A stretch of 64,000 nt of DNA from Plasmodiophora brassicae (taxonomy: Eukaryota; Endomyxa: Phytomyxea; Phytomyxea; Plasmodiophorida): the NCBI GenBank assembly GCA_036867785.1, contig CP145413.1, positions 1,426,001 through 1,490,000 on the forward strand, read 5' to 3'. How positions within the stretch are numbered: position 1 is the stretch's first letter; each line of letters begins with the position of its first letter. The notes beneath the pieces are model-generated. The model made no database searches and was not told the DNA's origin. It saw only the letters and a program-made list of their open reading frames with translations. The position numbers and the translations under genes were made by a program. Below are positions 19,324 to 30,194 of the stretch, piece after piece.

Positions 19324-21434
19324 TCAGATCCCAGCTCCAATCGGCATGGATCGTCCTGCTACCCTACCCGTGTATATCATGGAGACAAGCAGATGGAAAG
19401 CAACCAGGACGCGCGTGGATGGAGACTACAAAGGCAGACAGGGTCAGCACCGGACAACGGGGCGCAACACATCCATCATACTGTTGGAAAGATGTCACCG
19501 AATCCGCCTGAACCACGATTGACCTGTCAGAACAATATAGCAGTCTCCATCACGTGTGAGCGGACGTACATCCCGTTTGTGCAGAGAGGGCAAAGTACCC
19601 GAAATCTGCCACGCACGCCTCCATCAGTTGAGGAGACCGACCGCAGGTCGACAGGAACCCCCTTACGGAACACGAGCTGTCCAATGTTGCTCCCTGCTTC
19701 GAGGTCCGTTGCAACCAGGTGGAACGACCTGGGGCCCTCGATCACGTATACCTAGCGCATGGTTACTGGCCAGTCCATGTACAGTGCCAGAGTGTGTGGG
19801 CTCAACCAACCGTGAAATACATGCCCGCAAATAGCAACGCTGTGGACAGGTAACTTTGGAACAGGAATTCAGGCGTAACGTCTTCAGCGTTGATCTTGCG
19901 CACCAGAACGAACGATGTGACGATGACGACAATCAGGTTGATGATTTGGAGGAGCAGGATGCACAACGCAGTCAACACTGTTCAGGGATTAGCCACACTT
20001 GGACAGCCTCGGCAAGCACCACGAGGCAGACCCAGTTTCGCGCTTGGCTTCGCGATGTCATGGAAGTCGAGACGTGAGACTAGAACGATTACAAGGCACA
20101 GGACCAGCGTCGAGCACGTAATGAGCAGTGGGACCCGCCGCAACCACGTCCCCCAGGTCCGGTAATGCGGTATGTAACTGACACAGTGATGGCGCATCAG
20201 ATGTTGATGTCTTCCAGCCTTGCGAAATGCCTGCTGCCAACCTTTCCATGCCTTCCGATATCCGTTCCGCTATCGAATCAAAGTCAATGTGACTTGCCGA
20301 CATGTTATGCGACCGTCGATGGTTCGCATCCGCCTGTACGGCCTGCAACACATTCAGTGCCGAATGGAAACGTGAACGAGTGAACAAAGCACCTGCGCAT
20401 GAAGCTCCTTCTTAATGCGGATATAGGTTGTGCCGACAGCGAAGATGGCAACGGAGTACACCACTGAGGACAGCATTTGCAAAGAAGTCAGGACCTGAGA
20501 CACGAACTGTCGTGGCACGATATCCCCGAACCCGCTGCACAGCAACCGGTTAAATGCAACAGCAACGCCACCGCAGCCAACCAATACGACCTCGTCGACT
20601 GCGTCGTGAAGGAAAAGTACCATAAGATCATCCAGATGTCAATCGGCGAACGCTGGGAAGGTCCCAGATCCAAGCGGAACGAGTCCTCGTCGACAAGGTA
20701 GCACCTGTTAGCCAGGTACGTAAACCGGCGGCCAGCCCAGATATCGAAAGTAAGACGCGGGGCGCTCTTACGCCAAGTATAACCCAGCGAACGATATCGT
20801 TGTTGCCACGTACAACCGGATCAGCGTCGTTATGCTGACGAACGATGTCTGGATCGACTTTGCGCTAGAGGCAAACCACTCAGCAAGTCGCTCGACGCCG
20901 CACGCAGCGACACGACGTACGCGCTGAGGTTGGCCAACACATTGGTGACCGCTAATATAATCTCCATGATCCAGCACGTCGCCTGCCATCACGTCAGCGC
21001 ATGACGCCAGGGCAGTGATTGCAGAAAGTACGAACTTCGACGCCAGCGTTTCTCGGTCTGTCGTCTGTGAACGCGTCCGGGTTCACGTTGGCGATGCAGG
21101 CCAGCATGAGGAGCTGCCAGGAAACGGTGATCTTCAGCAGGTGTCGAAATACGGCATTCTCGACCCGGGCCAGGCACGTCGGCCGTGCTGGGGGCACGAC
21201 ATGGTCCACAGCGATTCGGGGACCATCCAATGGCGATAAACGGACTGTGGCGTGCATAAAGAGCCCGAGTCAGGCGTTATGAGTCCCGGATTCCATACGA
21301 ATGGGCAGACCGATCTCCAGGTCGGCGTCCTCGTCATCGTACGCCGGACCGTCGGTGCCGCTGCTGCCCCATCCCGACTTGTTGGGCTTGTCGACCAGCG
21401 GCGACGTATTGCTGGCCTGATCCGGGTTCGACAT
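19324..21434 (-). CDS. tandem-pore potassium channel, 13 exons
   Basis: Exons (minus): 21299-21434, 21036-21244, 20921-20982, 20772-20864, 20591-20704, 20393-20534, 20242-20342, 20032-20177, 19811-19977, 19667-19751, 19570-19605, 19482-19507, 19324-19425; 472 residues, all junctions in frame. The chain is two homologous halves. Each has hydrophobic helices, a segment ending FAGLY or FAGMY, a short loop (CYLVDEDSF / VYVIEGPRSF), a pore helix (WYFSFTTQS / GYFALSAQT), a filter (TSGFGDIVP about residue 205, GCGFGDIFP about 430) and an exit helix (VLTSLQMLSSVVYSVAIFA / RVLVAFHLLVSMIYTG). The FAG[LM]Y helix resembles bacterial Kch-type channels. Filters deviate from TVG[YF]GD at the second position (Ser, Cys). 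The central linker is charged, with no EF-hand or cNMP domain. Probable two-pore potassium channel of the plasma or endomembrane. Confidence 0.85.
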
Positions 21435-22009
21435 GGGCGGCACAGCGCGCCCGCCCGTCGGTGCCCTGGTTCCACGACGGACGCCCAATCACGCCAACGG
21501 CATCGCACCCTGGAAACGCGGCCCACGAGCGAAACCCACCCGTCACTGTCGTAGTCGTCGTCCGCCTGGCTGCGCACCGTCCCCATCGCGATCTTTCTCG
21601 AATCGTCCAGGACCAGGCGACCCGGCCCGCCCGCACGGACCGGCGATGGTGGGCACCCCCCGTTTGCAATTGGGTCGCGGCCCCTACCCCCGCCCACCGT
21701 CGCCACGACAGCAACAGCACGTCCATGCCGAACCCTGCACGTCGACGGGGCAGCAGACGGCATGTCTTGCAACTGACGTGTCCGAATCACTGATCGAGTG
21801 GAGACGCATACCGATCGCGGCTCGCGGTACGCCCTCTGCTGTCTGATCATCCGTCGTTACCGCCGGACCGATACGCGTCCCTACTGAATCGCCCTACCTC
21901 CGCCTTCGTCCCTGACACACGAGCGCGCTCCCGTTAACGACCATGGGCAACGCTGGTTAGTCGACGTTCTTCCTCTTCGCCAACTGATCATACGTATACG
22001 CAGGTTCAG
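21435..22009. other. intergenic, no gene seen
   Basis: Upstream of the channel gene. Open frames on both strands are arginine/proline-rich shadows of GC-rich DNA with no motif. It should contain the channel promoter. Confidence 0.4.
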
Positions 22010-22925
22010 TTTGCAGCAGATTCAGAGCAATGGCGTCCGGAGTCAGCATAGTGGTTGGCCCCGACGATCTGACGCGAACCCACGACTGGACCAGGTCGTG
22101 CAGGGCGTGTCGGGAGCCTTTGACCGAGGTCCGCAGACATGGCCGAGGCTGTGGATGAAGTTCATGGATTTGTCCAGCCGATCCATGAACGCGTCATCGA
22201 CGAACAAGCGTCACGAATGCAAGCATGTTCGCCGGGTCGATTCCGCAACCGGGGACGTCGGGCGGTGGCTCTCGTCGACGATGGCCCTGATTCTCGACGA
22301 CGCTCGCTCCGTCATCGGCTTTGGTCGGGAGTCCAGGAAGACCAGGTCGAACGCGCGGACGAAGCAGTCGTGTGCGTGCCTCGAGCTCAGGCCGATCTCG
22401 ACGAGCGTGCGCGCCCCACAGTGCTGATCAGCGCCAGAGCGTGCTTGGACGGTTGCCAGCCGATTGGTCCGGCGCCCAACGACTGCAGCAGGTCGGCGAC
22501 GACGATGACATGCTCAGCCGGGTCGCGGTCGCCGTCGTCTCGTCCGGCGCCGACGTAGTTCAGCACTCGAGGGGCCCAGCGCCCGGGCGTGATACCCGAG
22601 GATGATGATTTGTTCCGGCGTGGACCACTTCGACAGGTCGATTGACGACGGCCACGCGTTTGACAGCGGCGTGCACCTGCGACGACAACCTCTTGTGACC
22701 CTTCGAAAGCTGGACGACTGCATCGACTGGCGCTGACTGGACCAGGCCTTTGTGAGGGTCGCTCTGGAACGAGTCCAGTCGATGCTCGCCCCGAGGGTCC
22801 GGCAACGAATGCAGAACGGCCCTGTATCAGGTCCAGCGCCTCCCACATGCAGTGGCGCCTCTTTCATCCCTGATTCGTCGAAGGCGGGGCCGCGTCCTGC
22901 CTGAACGCGTCCAGCAGCGACACTG
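22010..22925 (-). pseudogene. unknown paralogue A of a divergent pair
   Basis: The minus strand matches, piece by piece, the plus strand of 22926-23852. Shared stretches are: DAFRQ / DAFASRQD with PSTNQG; APVDAVVQLSKGH / APADAVVPLFKGH; SQVHAAVKR / TQVHAAVKR; PVEVVHAG / PVEVVHVG; LGAGPIGWQPSKHALALI / FGAEPVDWHPLMHVLALI; and VRAFDLVFLDSRPKPMTERA / VRAVELVVLGSQPRPIGERI. The blocks fall in more than one frame in each copy, so either short introns were missed or both copies are decaying. No known domain is recognised. The conserved amino acids show the coding direction despite longer shadow frames on the other strand. Confidence 0.4.
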
Positions 22926-23852
22926 AGCGTGATGCTAGCGGCAATGCGCTCAGAGTCATCGCGTCTGGATGCGTTCGCGAGTAGGCAGGACGTGCCCCTG
23001 CCTTCGACAAACCAGGGATCAAAGAAGCGCCACTGGATGCGGGTGGCGCTGGCCCTGATACAGGACGTTCTGCATTCGTCGCCGGACGGACAGGGCCTCT
23101 GCGTCAGCTCGATCGACTGTGGCTCGTTCCTGAGCGACCTGCACAATGCCGCGTTGATCCACTCTGCGCCAGCCGATGCTGTCGTCCCACTCTTCAAGGG
23201 CCACACGACGATGTCGACGCAGGTACACGCCGCTGTCAAACGCGGGACGGACGCGTGAACTGTCGGCGCCAGTCGAAGTGGTCCACGTTGGCGAAGAGTC
23301 TGACATGCGTGTATCACGCTCGGGCGCTGGGACCCGGCGTGCTGGCCCCCCTTCCTACGTCGACGCGGGCGAAATGACGGTGAACGAGATCCCGTAGAGC
23401 ATGTCATCATCGTCGTCGACATGCCGCAGTTGTTCGGCGCCGAACCAGTCGACTGGCATCCGCTCATGCACGTGCTCGCGCTGATCGGCGCCCTTAAGCG
23501 GCAAGCTAGATCGGCCTACGTTGTCCGCGCCGTCGAACTGGTCGTCCTTGGTTCCCAACCGAGGCCTATTGGTGAGCGGATATCGTCGACTATCAGGGCT
23601 ACTGTCGACGATATAGTCGCTGCGTATGTAGCCGCCATGCGCAAGCGCCGAGGCAACCGGTCTGACGACGACGCGACGCTTATGCAGACGGGGACCACTG
23701 CGGCGACCATGAATCCGCAAGATGGACGTGTGGGCTTGGGGCCCACCGGTTGGACGCGTATGGGCGTGGGATCCACAGGATGGGCACCGGAAGGGGGTAA
23801 TATAATCGTCGGGGATGGAGGAATGAAGGCGTCTATAGTTTCCCCACGGTAG
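22926..23852 (+). pseudogene. unknown paralogue B of a divergent pair
   Basis: This is the head-to-head partner of the preceding unit, reading rightwards: SRLDAFASRQD, SSIDCGSFLSDLHNAALI, TQVHAAVKR, then after a frame change MPQLFGAEPVDWHPLMHVLALI, VVRAVELVVLGSQPRPIGERI and TIRATVDDIV. Its final part (GRVGLGPTGW, GVGSTGWAPEGG) has no counterpart in copy A. Similarity is clear at protein level and moderate at DNA level, so the inverted duplication is not recent. Function unknown. Confidence 0.4.
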
Positions 23853-23954
23853 CCTAACGTGGCCATTACGTCGTCGTGAATAACACACACAGGGACGAGG
23901 GCATGGAGATAAGCCACGATGCAAGCGCCATATCGAGTTCCTCTATGGATGAGA

Positions 23955-24690
23955 GCATCGACCCAAGGCGAACAACCTGGATTCGACGTCGATTCTAACG
24001 TTGCGGGAAGCATACAACCGTTACGTCGCGAGCTTTGAGGATCGCGAAGCCCAGCGACCTCGAGGCCAACGATTAAGTACGTCTACAAAGTTATGCTTCG
24101 CCACCGTTCAACTGGAGGCAATCGCCGACAACCATTTGGACAGTAGCGGGGACGCGCTGACGGACGAGGCGCTGGACCAATGAATCGAAGACCAGATCTG
24201 GGCCTTGCCTACGAGCCGCGCCCTAAGGATCAAGGACATCGAATTCAACTGCCCATGGAGGCCTCCATGGTCACCCTCCGTGATCAAACCGCTTTCTTCC
24301 CGGACCAACATACCCGCCATCCAGGAGCGGCGGTAAGTCGGTCCGGGATGGAAGCGATTTGGTCATGGAGGGTGCCCATGGAGGTCTCCATGGACAGTTC
24401 ATCGGCGACATTGGACTCTATGTCCTTAATCCTCAGCCCGGGCGCTGATATCCATTGGTTTAGCGCCTCGTCCGTCCGCTCGTCCCCGCCACCGTCCAAG
24501 TAGAGATGGTTGCAAGCGCGGTGGCCTTCAATTGGACAGCGATGAAACACAACCTGGCGCCTTATGGACGTAGCCTTTGGCCACGTGGTCGCTAGGCTTC
24601 GCGATCCTCAACGATCGCGACGTAACGGCTGTAGGCTTCCCGCAACGTCAGAATCGACGTCGAGTCAAGGTTGTTCGCCTCGGGTGGGAT
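23955..24690. repeat. long imperfect palindrome, ~350-bp arms
   Basis: The left arm (about 23955-24306) and right arm (about 24337-24690) are reverse complements over nearly their whole length, roughly 80-90 percent by eye, around a ~30-nt spacer. The best block is at the outer ends, around GACGTCGATTCTAACGTTGC on the left and its reverse complement on the right. Both arms encode the same peptide pieces in opposite directions (LDSTSILTLREAY.RYVA..EDREA; TDEAL.QW/.). It is either a foldback-type element or two fused, opposed copies of one unknown gene. No terminal signals or polymerase motifs identify the source. Confidence 0.75.
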
Positions 24691-25219
24691 GCGCTCGAAT
24701 CGACGGTCATGGCGTTTCGTGACGTTCGTTGCGCCGCTGCTGCTGCTTGGCTCCATGGAATCGTAGTGCCATCCATGAGTGTCGTTCACAGAGACGTAGA
24801 CGACTCGCAGCTCTGCTCAACCTCACCGGCACTACCCGCTATCTGGTAGTCAAGGGCGGTCTCAGAGCGAATACCTACCTGGATCGATGTACTCGGCATC
24901 ACCCTCAGACGATGACGGCAAGTCGTGGCCGCTGATATTCGACATTGTCGTCCTGTATCTCCGTCCCTGGCCGGAGGTAGGGCGCATCATCCTGCAGCTG
25001 GGGCCCCACAACCTTTGCGCCTGTTTGTGTCAACTCATGTCCAGCAGAGACCACGACGCACAGGGACATCAGCGTGGCGCCACCAAACCACATCACGTAC
25101 ATGATCCTATGCAGTAGGGTCAACGATCGGGCGCATAGTGACAGGTACGGCGCCCTCGATCCTGACGCCTAGACACCGGCAACGCTAACAGCCACTACTC
25201 TAGTAGCAGACTGGCGCCA
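24691..25219. other. intergenic, one weak minus-strand frame
   Basis: The minus strand at 24905-25123 has a 72-codon frame with a hydrophobic patch (MWFGGATLMSLCVVVSAG). It has no known motif and may be chance or a remnant. The stretch ends at the start of 7TM copy 3 and should hold its promoter. Confidence 0.3.
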
Positions 25220-26717
25220 ATGCCGGCTGTCCTGATGGCATTCCTCGTGTGCGGTTGTGCTGTCGTTGACAGCTCGCTGACGTTCCCATTGGCGAACCCT
25301 GTTGTCCCCCTTGCTGCAGTGAACTTGTACGCAGCGACGATGACGTCGTTCCTGGGACCCCAGCCCGAGGACAATCCAACCAACATTACCGGAACCGTTG
25401 TACTGTTCATCGGCGACGCCTGCAAACCGGCCACGCTGCATGCACCAGGGAGGGTCCTGCTTGTCACGTCTGAAGCGTCCTCAAGAGCCGCGTGCTCTTT
25501 CGAAACAATTTACCTGTCCCTATACGCCACCGGTGCTGTTGCTGTTGTTTGTGAGCTCCCGCTTCAGGCTTCATGGCCGGGATTCTGACATTGGCCCTGC
25601 GACGTGATCAGGGCCAGCGGTGGATAACCTCCCGTCGATCTACGTGTACAGCCACGACGGATCGCGAGGTTCCCGAACTCGTCACCTTCCAATGTTGTTC
25701 CTGCGGGCTGGGCCCAGCAGCGACGTGTACGACACGCTGGTCACTCAGGCGCCCGGTCAGATCGCCGCCGTCTATCCCGATGTGAATGTCTGGCATGCCA
25801 CGTTCTCATCCTGGCAGTACCAGCTCTTCATTCGGGCGCTTCCCAGCGCGGTCTTGATTGCCTCCGGCACGATCGCTGCAGCGTATTCCACATTGCACCT
25901 GCGCCTGATCTATGAAGGATACGTGCATGATGTCCCGGCGGGGCGGCGCTCGGTCCCGAGATATGTGTTGTACCTCCGGCAATCAGTTGGACTGCCCCAT
26001 TACGTTCTGGCCATTGAGACGGTTACCGCCACCTTATGCGGCTCCGTGCTCGCCATCAACGGATTCTTCAGCACGCCGAACCTGGCGTTCCCCACCGCCA
26101 CCTATTTCATGACCTTGCTGAGCGGATGGAGCTTTGTCGCATCGCTGCTGTCGTCCGCCGTCTGGATTCGGCAAGCGGCTGGGCTGATCGACTCGAAAAC
26201 GTTCCTGACCCGCGTCTTACGTGGCGATCATCCACTGGTATTCGCTCTGATGGTGATCGTCCCGGTTGCAGTCGACACAGCCGTCAGCGTCGTCTGGTCA
26301 TCGTACATCTACACAGCACTGCTGTCGTCCATCGGAGCTGTCGTTCAGTTCCTGTCGCAGTTGACGGTCGGCGTGCACGTCCTGTTCACCGTCCTACGCT
26401 ACTACTGGTTCGTCCACGACGTTCAGTCGCTGTCGGTGCACGCGTCCGGCCGGCAGCCGGGTATGGACGACTTGCTGGCTCGTCTGAGTCGCTGCGCGCT
26501 GGGCATGTCCCTGTCCATGATCCTGATCTGCATTGGCACGGCGCTCATGGCGGTATCTACATCGTTCCTGTTCAGCCCGTCGGGATGGACGATCTGCTTC
26601 TCGCTCGCATACAACGGGCGTGCTCTGGACAGCGTCTTCCGAGTCGCCATGTTTCGGCCGCGGACGGCCACGTGGCCACAGATCACGAAGCGGCAGGTTG
26701 CCCAGATTTTACGCTGA
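25220..26717 (+). CDS. 7TM protein with PA-like ectodomain, copy 3
   Basis: Exons 25220-25550 and 25612-26717; 478 residues. Signal peptide MPAVLMAFLVCGCAVV, then the ectodomain pattern (SFLGPQPEDN..GTVVLFIGDAC..PGRVLLVTSEA..CSFETIY..YATGAVAVV). The 61-nt intron restores WPAVDNLPSIYVY, followed by GSRGSRTRHLPMLFL, WQYQLFIRALPS and seven helices. Conserved residues in the 7TM core shared with all copies include MRLI after helix 1, LAIE before helix 2, the SGWSF.ASLLS segment of helix 3, FLTRVLRGDHP between helices 3 and 4, and LSRCALGMSLSM entering helix 6. The last helix ends FRVAMFRPR, leaving a tail of about 20 residues, too short for a signalling domain, so any coupling must use the loops. 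Confidence 0.75.
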
Positions 26718-27105
26718 CGAGGTTGTAGCGGGTACATTATCGTTGAAATACGCCGTTAAAGGGGTTAACGCTGGAAGACCTACGATAGCGGCCGGCGGAA
26801 TGGGGCATACAGTATTGCCGATCGAGCGACACCCGTTTCTAACAAGAAACCATCCACTAACTGGGCGCCCTCCAGTGGTTCGCAAGAGCCGGAACAAGCC
26901 ATGGACCCTAAACGACATAGCGAAGGAATCATACGGTTTACAAACGGCGACTTGTGCAAATTGAATGTAGATTACCAGCGCCTACGACACGGGTGAATGT
27001 TGATCTCGCAACCGTACTGCAGGCGATACAGTGCTCGAGATCGCGTATGCCCGGCGGTACGATCCCGCAAATCAGGTGGATCAAGAGGGAGAGTCGCCGA
27101 GCAGC
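26718..27105. other. intergenic between 7TM copies 3 and 4
   Basis: No gene seen. It must contain the 3' end signals of copy 3 and the promoter of copy 4. An in-frame extension of copy 4 upstream to about 27031 is open but begins before the natural signal-peptide start. Confidence 0.4.
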
Positions 27106-28631
27106 ATGGCTGGCAGACCGTCGCCTCTGTCGGTCTGCCTGCTGGCGGGATTAGCACTCAAAACTGCCCTGGTCAACAGTTCGCTGACATTCTCGGCACC
27201 GCCCGGCAACCCTGTTGACGGGTTGACCCTCTACACAACAGCATTAACCGCTTTCCTAGGGCCTCAGCCCGAAGACGCAGCCAGCGCGAGGAGAGGACCC
27301 GTGGTATTGTTCAGCGGCGACGTTTGCAAACCAGTCACAACGCGGGTCCCCGGTAGCGTCATCATCGTCACGGATGAAGCGACGGCGGTCGCTGCATGCC
27401 CTTTCGAGACTCGATACCTTACCCTGTATGAAACCGGTGCGGTCGCAGTCATTTGTGAGTGCGCGTTCAGGTGCCCGGCGCACACCAGTGCGGGCTGATG
27501 TATACGACGATCTCAGGGCCCCTGATCGACAGCCTCCCATGTGTGTATCTCTACAGCAACGACGGGGCCAAAGGTGCCCGCACTCGCCACCTCCCAATGC
27601 TGTTCCTGCAGATCGGCCCCAGCAGCGACCTGTACAGCACCCTGGCCACGCACGCGCCTGGACATAACGTCACCGCTTTCCCCGATGCCAACGTCTGGGA
27701 GGCCACGTTCGGATCATGGTACTACCAGCTGTTCATCCGCATCCTGCCTGGCGCGATCTTGATTGGCTCGGGTTGCGCTGCCGTATCGTTCTTCGCTGCC
27801 CACATGCGCATCATCAACGAGAAGTATGAGAACGCCGTCCCGGCGGAACGTCGTTCCCGTTTGCGGTGGCTCGCGTTCGTCCGACGATCCGCTGGCCTGC
27901 CGCACGCCGTCCTGGCCATCGAAATGGTCACGGCGACGTCGTGTGGTATCGTCCTGGCCGTCGGTGGCTTCCAAAGCACGCCGGATCTGCCGTTCCCTGT
28001 CGTCGCGTACTTCATGACCCTGTTCGGCGGGTGGAGCTTCACGTCGTCGCTCCTGGCGGCATCCACCTGGATTCGGCACATCATGGAGCATTCAGAGTCG
28101 CAGTCGTGGCTGACGCGCGTCTTACGAGGTGACTACAAGGTCGTTTCCGTCCTGCTCATCGTCGTCCCCGTTGCGTCGGACACGGCCGCCAGTGCCGTCT
28201 GGTCCACATACCGCTACTCGGCTGCACTGTCGGCCACCACATCGGGTATCTTGTTCCTGCTTCAGCTGACGGTCGGCGTGCACGTCCTGGTGATCGTCCT
28301 GCGATACTGCTATTTGGTCAGCGACGTGCAGTCACAACTAGTGGTACCTGGCCGCGAGCCGCGCATGGACGCCTTCCTCAAACGTCTGACCCGCTGCGCC
28401 CTGGGCATGTCCCTGTCCATGGTCCTGATCTGCGTCGGGACCGCGCTGGCCTCATCGGTATCGTTCCTGAACATCCCGACGGGATGGACGACCTGTTTCG
28501 CGTTGGCTTACAACGGGCGGGCATTGGACACGGCGTTCCGGGTGGCCATGTTCCGGCCACGAGGGTCTCGCTTCACTGCGCCGACGAACCAGCCGCAGAC
28601 GGTGAAGAACCCCACCGATCCGGCGAATTGA
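27106..28631 (+). CDS. 7TM protein with PA-like ectodomain, copy 4
   Basis: Exons 27106-27454 and 27517-28631; 487 residues. The signal peptide (SPLSVCLLAGLALKTALVNS) precedes the ectodomain (AFLGPQPEDAAS..GPVVLFSGDVC..PGSVIIVTDEA..CPFETRY..YETGAVAVI). The intron lies at the family-wide site and exon 2 starts WPLIDSLPCVYLY. Seven helices follow, ending GRALDTAFRVAMFRPR. A longer start at about 27031 is in frame but would bury the signal sequence, so 27106 is chosen. Its two ectodomain cysteines (GDVC and CPFE) match those of all other copies and could form a disulphide. Confidence 0.75.
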
Positions 28632-28758
28632 CGTCGTTGCATAAACGGGCGTCATCAACACCTGGATTCAAGTCGACCTCCGCGTTGCCGGGTGCAAACG
28701 CATGAACGGTCAAGTTTAGCCAGGAAGAATTCCGTGCCGACCGTCGATACGAACGGTC

Positions 28759-30066
28759 ATGGGCGGCCAGTCTGCCATGCTGCGCCTGCTGATCACCGGT
28801 GGGGATAACATGTTCGGGCGTGCAATCCAGCTGAGCTGCTGGGCGCAATCGCCGGGCGACGACGACGTCCGCGATTCGCAACGGGCCGTCGACTACCTTC
28901 GCGCGTGCCTCGCGTGCGAAGGTGCAGACGACGCGCCTCTGCCGCTGTCGAGTATTCGCGAGATGAACCGCACCGGGGCGTACCTGTGGGGCGACTACCT
29001 GGGTCTGGCGCTTCGTCCGCCGCCCGACCTGCGCCTGTTCAACCTGGAGACCGCCGTCTGCACCACGCTCGACAACGACGACGTCCCGTACTTCAAGGGC
29101 ATCAACTACCATCTCCACAGCGACAACCTGCGCGACGTCCTGTCGTCGTACGCCAGCGAGACGCACGGCGACGCGGAGCCGTCGCCCTACGTGATCTCGT
29201 TCGCCAACAACCACACGATGGATTTCGGGCGGAAGGCCTTCGACGACGAAACAATGCCGATGATGCGGAAGCATTCCTATAACGCTGTCGGCGCCGGGGA
29301 GACGATTCGCGAAGCGGCAAGGCCCGTGGAATTCGTCCTGGGTGGGGAGTGCCACGTCCAGGTATTCGCCATGGGGGCGGCCTGCTCAGGGACGAGTTAC
29401 GAGTGGGCAGCGCGCCCAGATCGCAGCGGCGTCTTCTGGGTCCCTGGCCTGACGTCGGGGGCGTCGGTGGACCGCGCCTTCGACGCGATTCATGCCGCGT
29501 TGGGTCAGCACCCGAAGCGCGGTGATCGTTCCGTTCGCATCGTGTCCATCCACTGGGGCCCGAACTGGGCCTATCGGTACGGGCCCGACGACGGCCAGGC
29601 GTACCGTCGTCAGCTGGCGCACCGGCTGATCGACGACGCGGGCGTGGATATCATCTATGGGCACTCGTCGCACCACGTTCGCGGCCTGGAGCGCTACAGG
29701 GGCAAGCTGATTCTGTACGGGGCCGGCGACCTCGTCAACGATTACTTTTGTTTCGAGAACCTGGGCGACGAGCCGTACAATAAGCTGGGCGCTCTCTACG
29801 TCGTCGATGTGGATCCCGGTTCAGGCGACCTGCGACGCGTGCAACTGATCCCTATGTTCATGGATCGCCTGCGTCTGCGGCGCCTGCAACGCGGCAGCAG
29901 GATCTGGGACGCCCGGCGGCATCGCCTGAGGCCACCGGACCCGAACGCCGTCGACGAGTTTCGCGAATTCGTCAACCGCCTGTCGTTCCTGGATTCGTCG
30001 GCAGGGAATGCACTCAAGTTTCGCGCCGCCGACGACGCTCATGGCCCCACCTTAGTCTATCCTTGA
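28759..30066 (+). CDS. CapA-family (PGA_cap) metallophosphatase-like protein
   Basis: Single exon, 435 residues, no signal peptide. It carries the ordered marks of the bacterial CapA/poly-gamma-glutamate family with its calcineurin-like fold: LITGGDNMFGR (first metal site), FNLETAVC, ISFANNHTMDFG, VSIHWGPNWAYRYG, IYGHSSHHVRGLERYRGKLILYGAGDLVNDYF. In bacteria these proteins help export capsular polyglutamate; eukaryotic members are of unknown role and are usually thought to come by transfer. The gene is intronless in an intron-rich neighbourhood but matches it in GC content. A ~75-residue insertion between the first metal site and FNLETAV is longer than usual. Metal-ligand Asp, Glu, Asn and His residues are all kept, so it looks functional. 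Confidence 0.85.
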   Translation: MGGQSAMLRLLITGGDNMFGRAIQLSCWAQSPGDDDVRDSQRAVDYLRACLACEGADDAPLPLSSIREMNRTGAYLWGDYLGLALRPPPDLRLFNLETAVCTTLDNDDVPYFKGINYHLHSDNLRDVLSSYASETHGDAEPSPYVISFANNHTMDFGRKAFDDETMPMMRKHSYNAVGAGETIREAARPVEFVLGGECHVQVFAMGAACSGTSYEWAARPDRSGVFWVPGLTSGASVDRAFDAIHAALGQHPKRGDRSVRIVSIHWGPNWAYRYGPDDGQAYRRQLAHRLIDDAGVDIIYGHSSHHVRGLERYRGKLILYGAGDLVNDYFCFENLGDEPYNKLGALYVVDVDPGSGDLRRVQLIPMFMDRLRLRRLQRGSRIWDARRHRLRPPDPNAVDEFREFVNRLSFLDSSAGNALKFRAADDAHGPTLVYP

Positions 30067-30194
30067 ATCGGCACCTGCCAGTGGCCCATCCCCTGTGTTT
30101 GCATACCTAGTGACCCGCATCGTAAACGTAACGAGCCATACGATCATCTGGGCTGCACATCCGGCCATTGCTGGCCGGGCGGATGGCGGTGGGC

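Noticed and set aside
23955-24690. Reading the palindrome as an LTR pair or a retroelement
   Set aside because: Arms are inverted, not direct, and no polymerase, integrase or capsid motif was seen.
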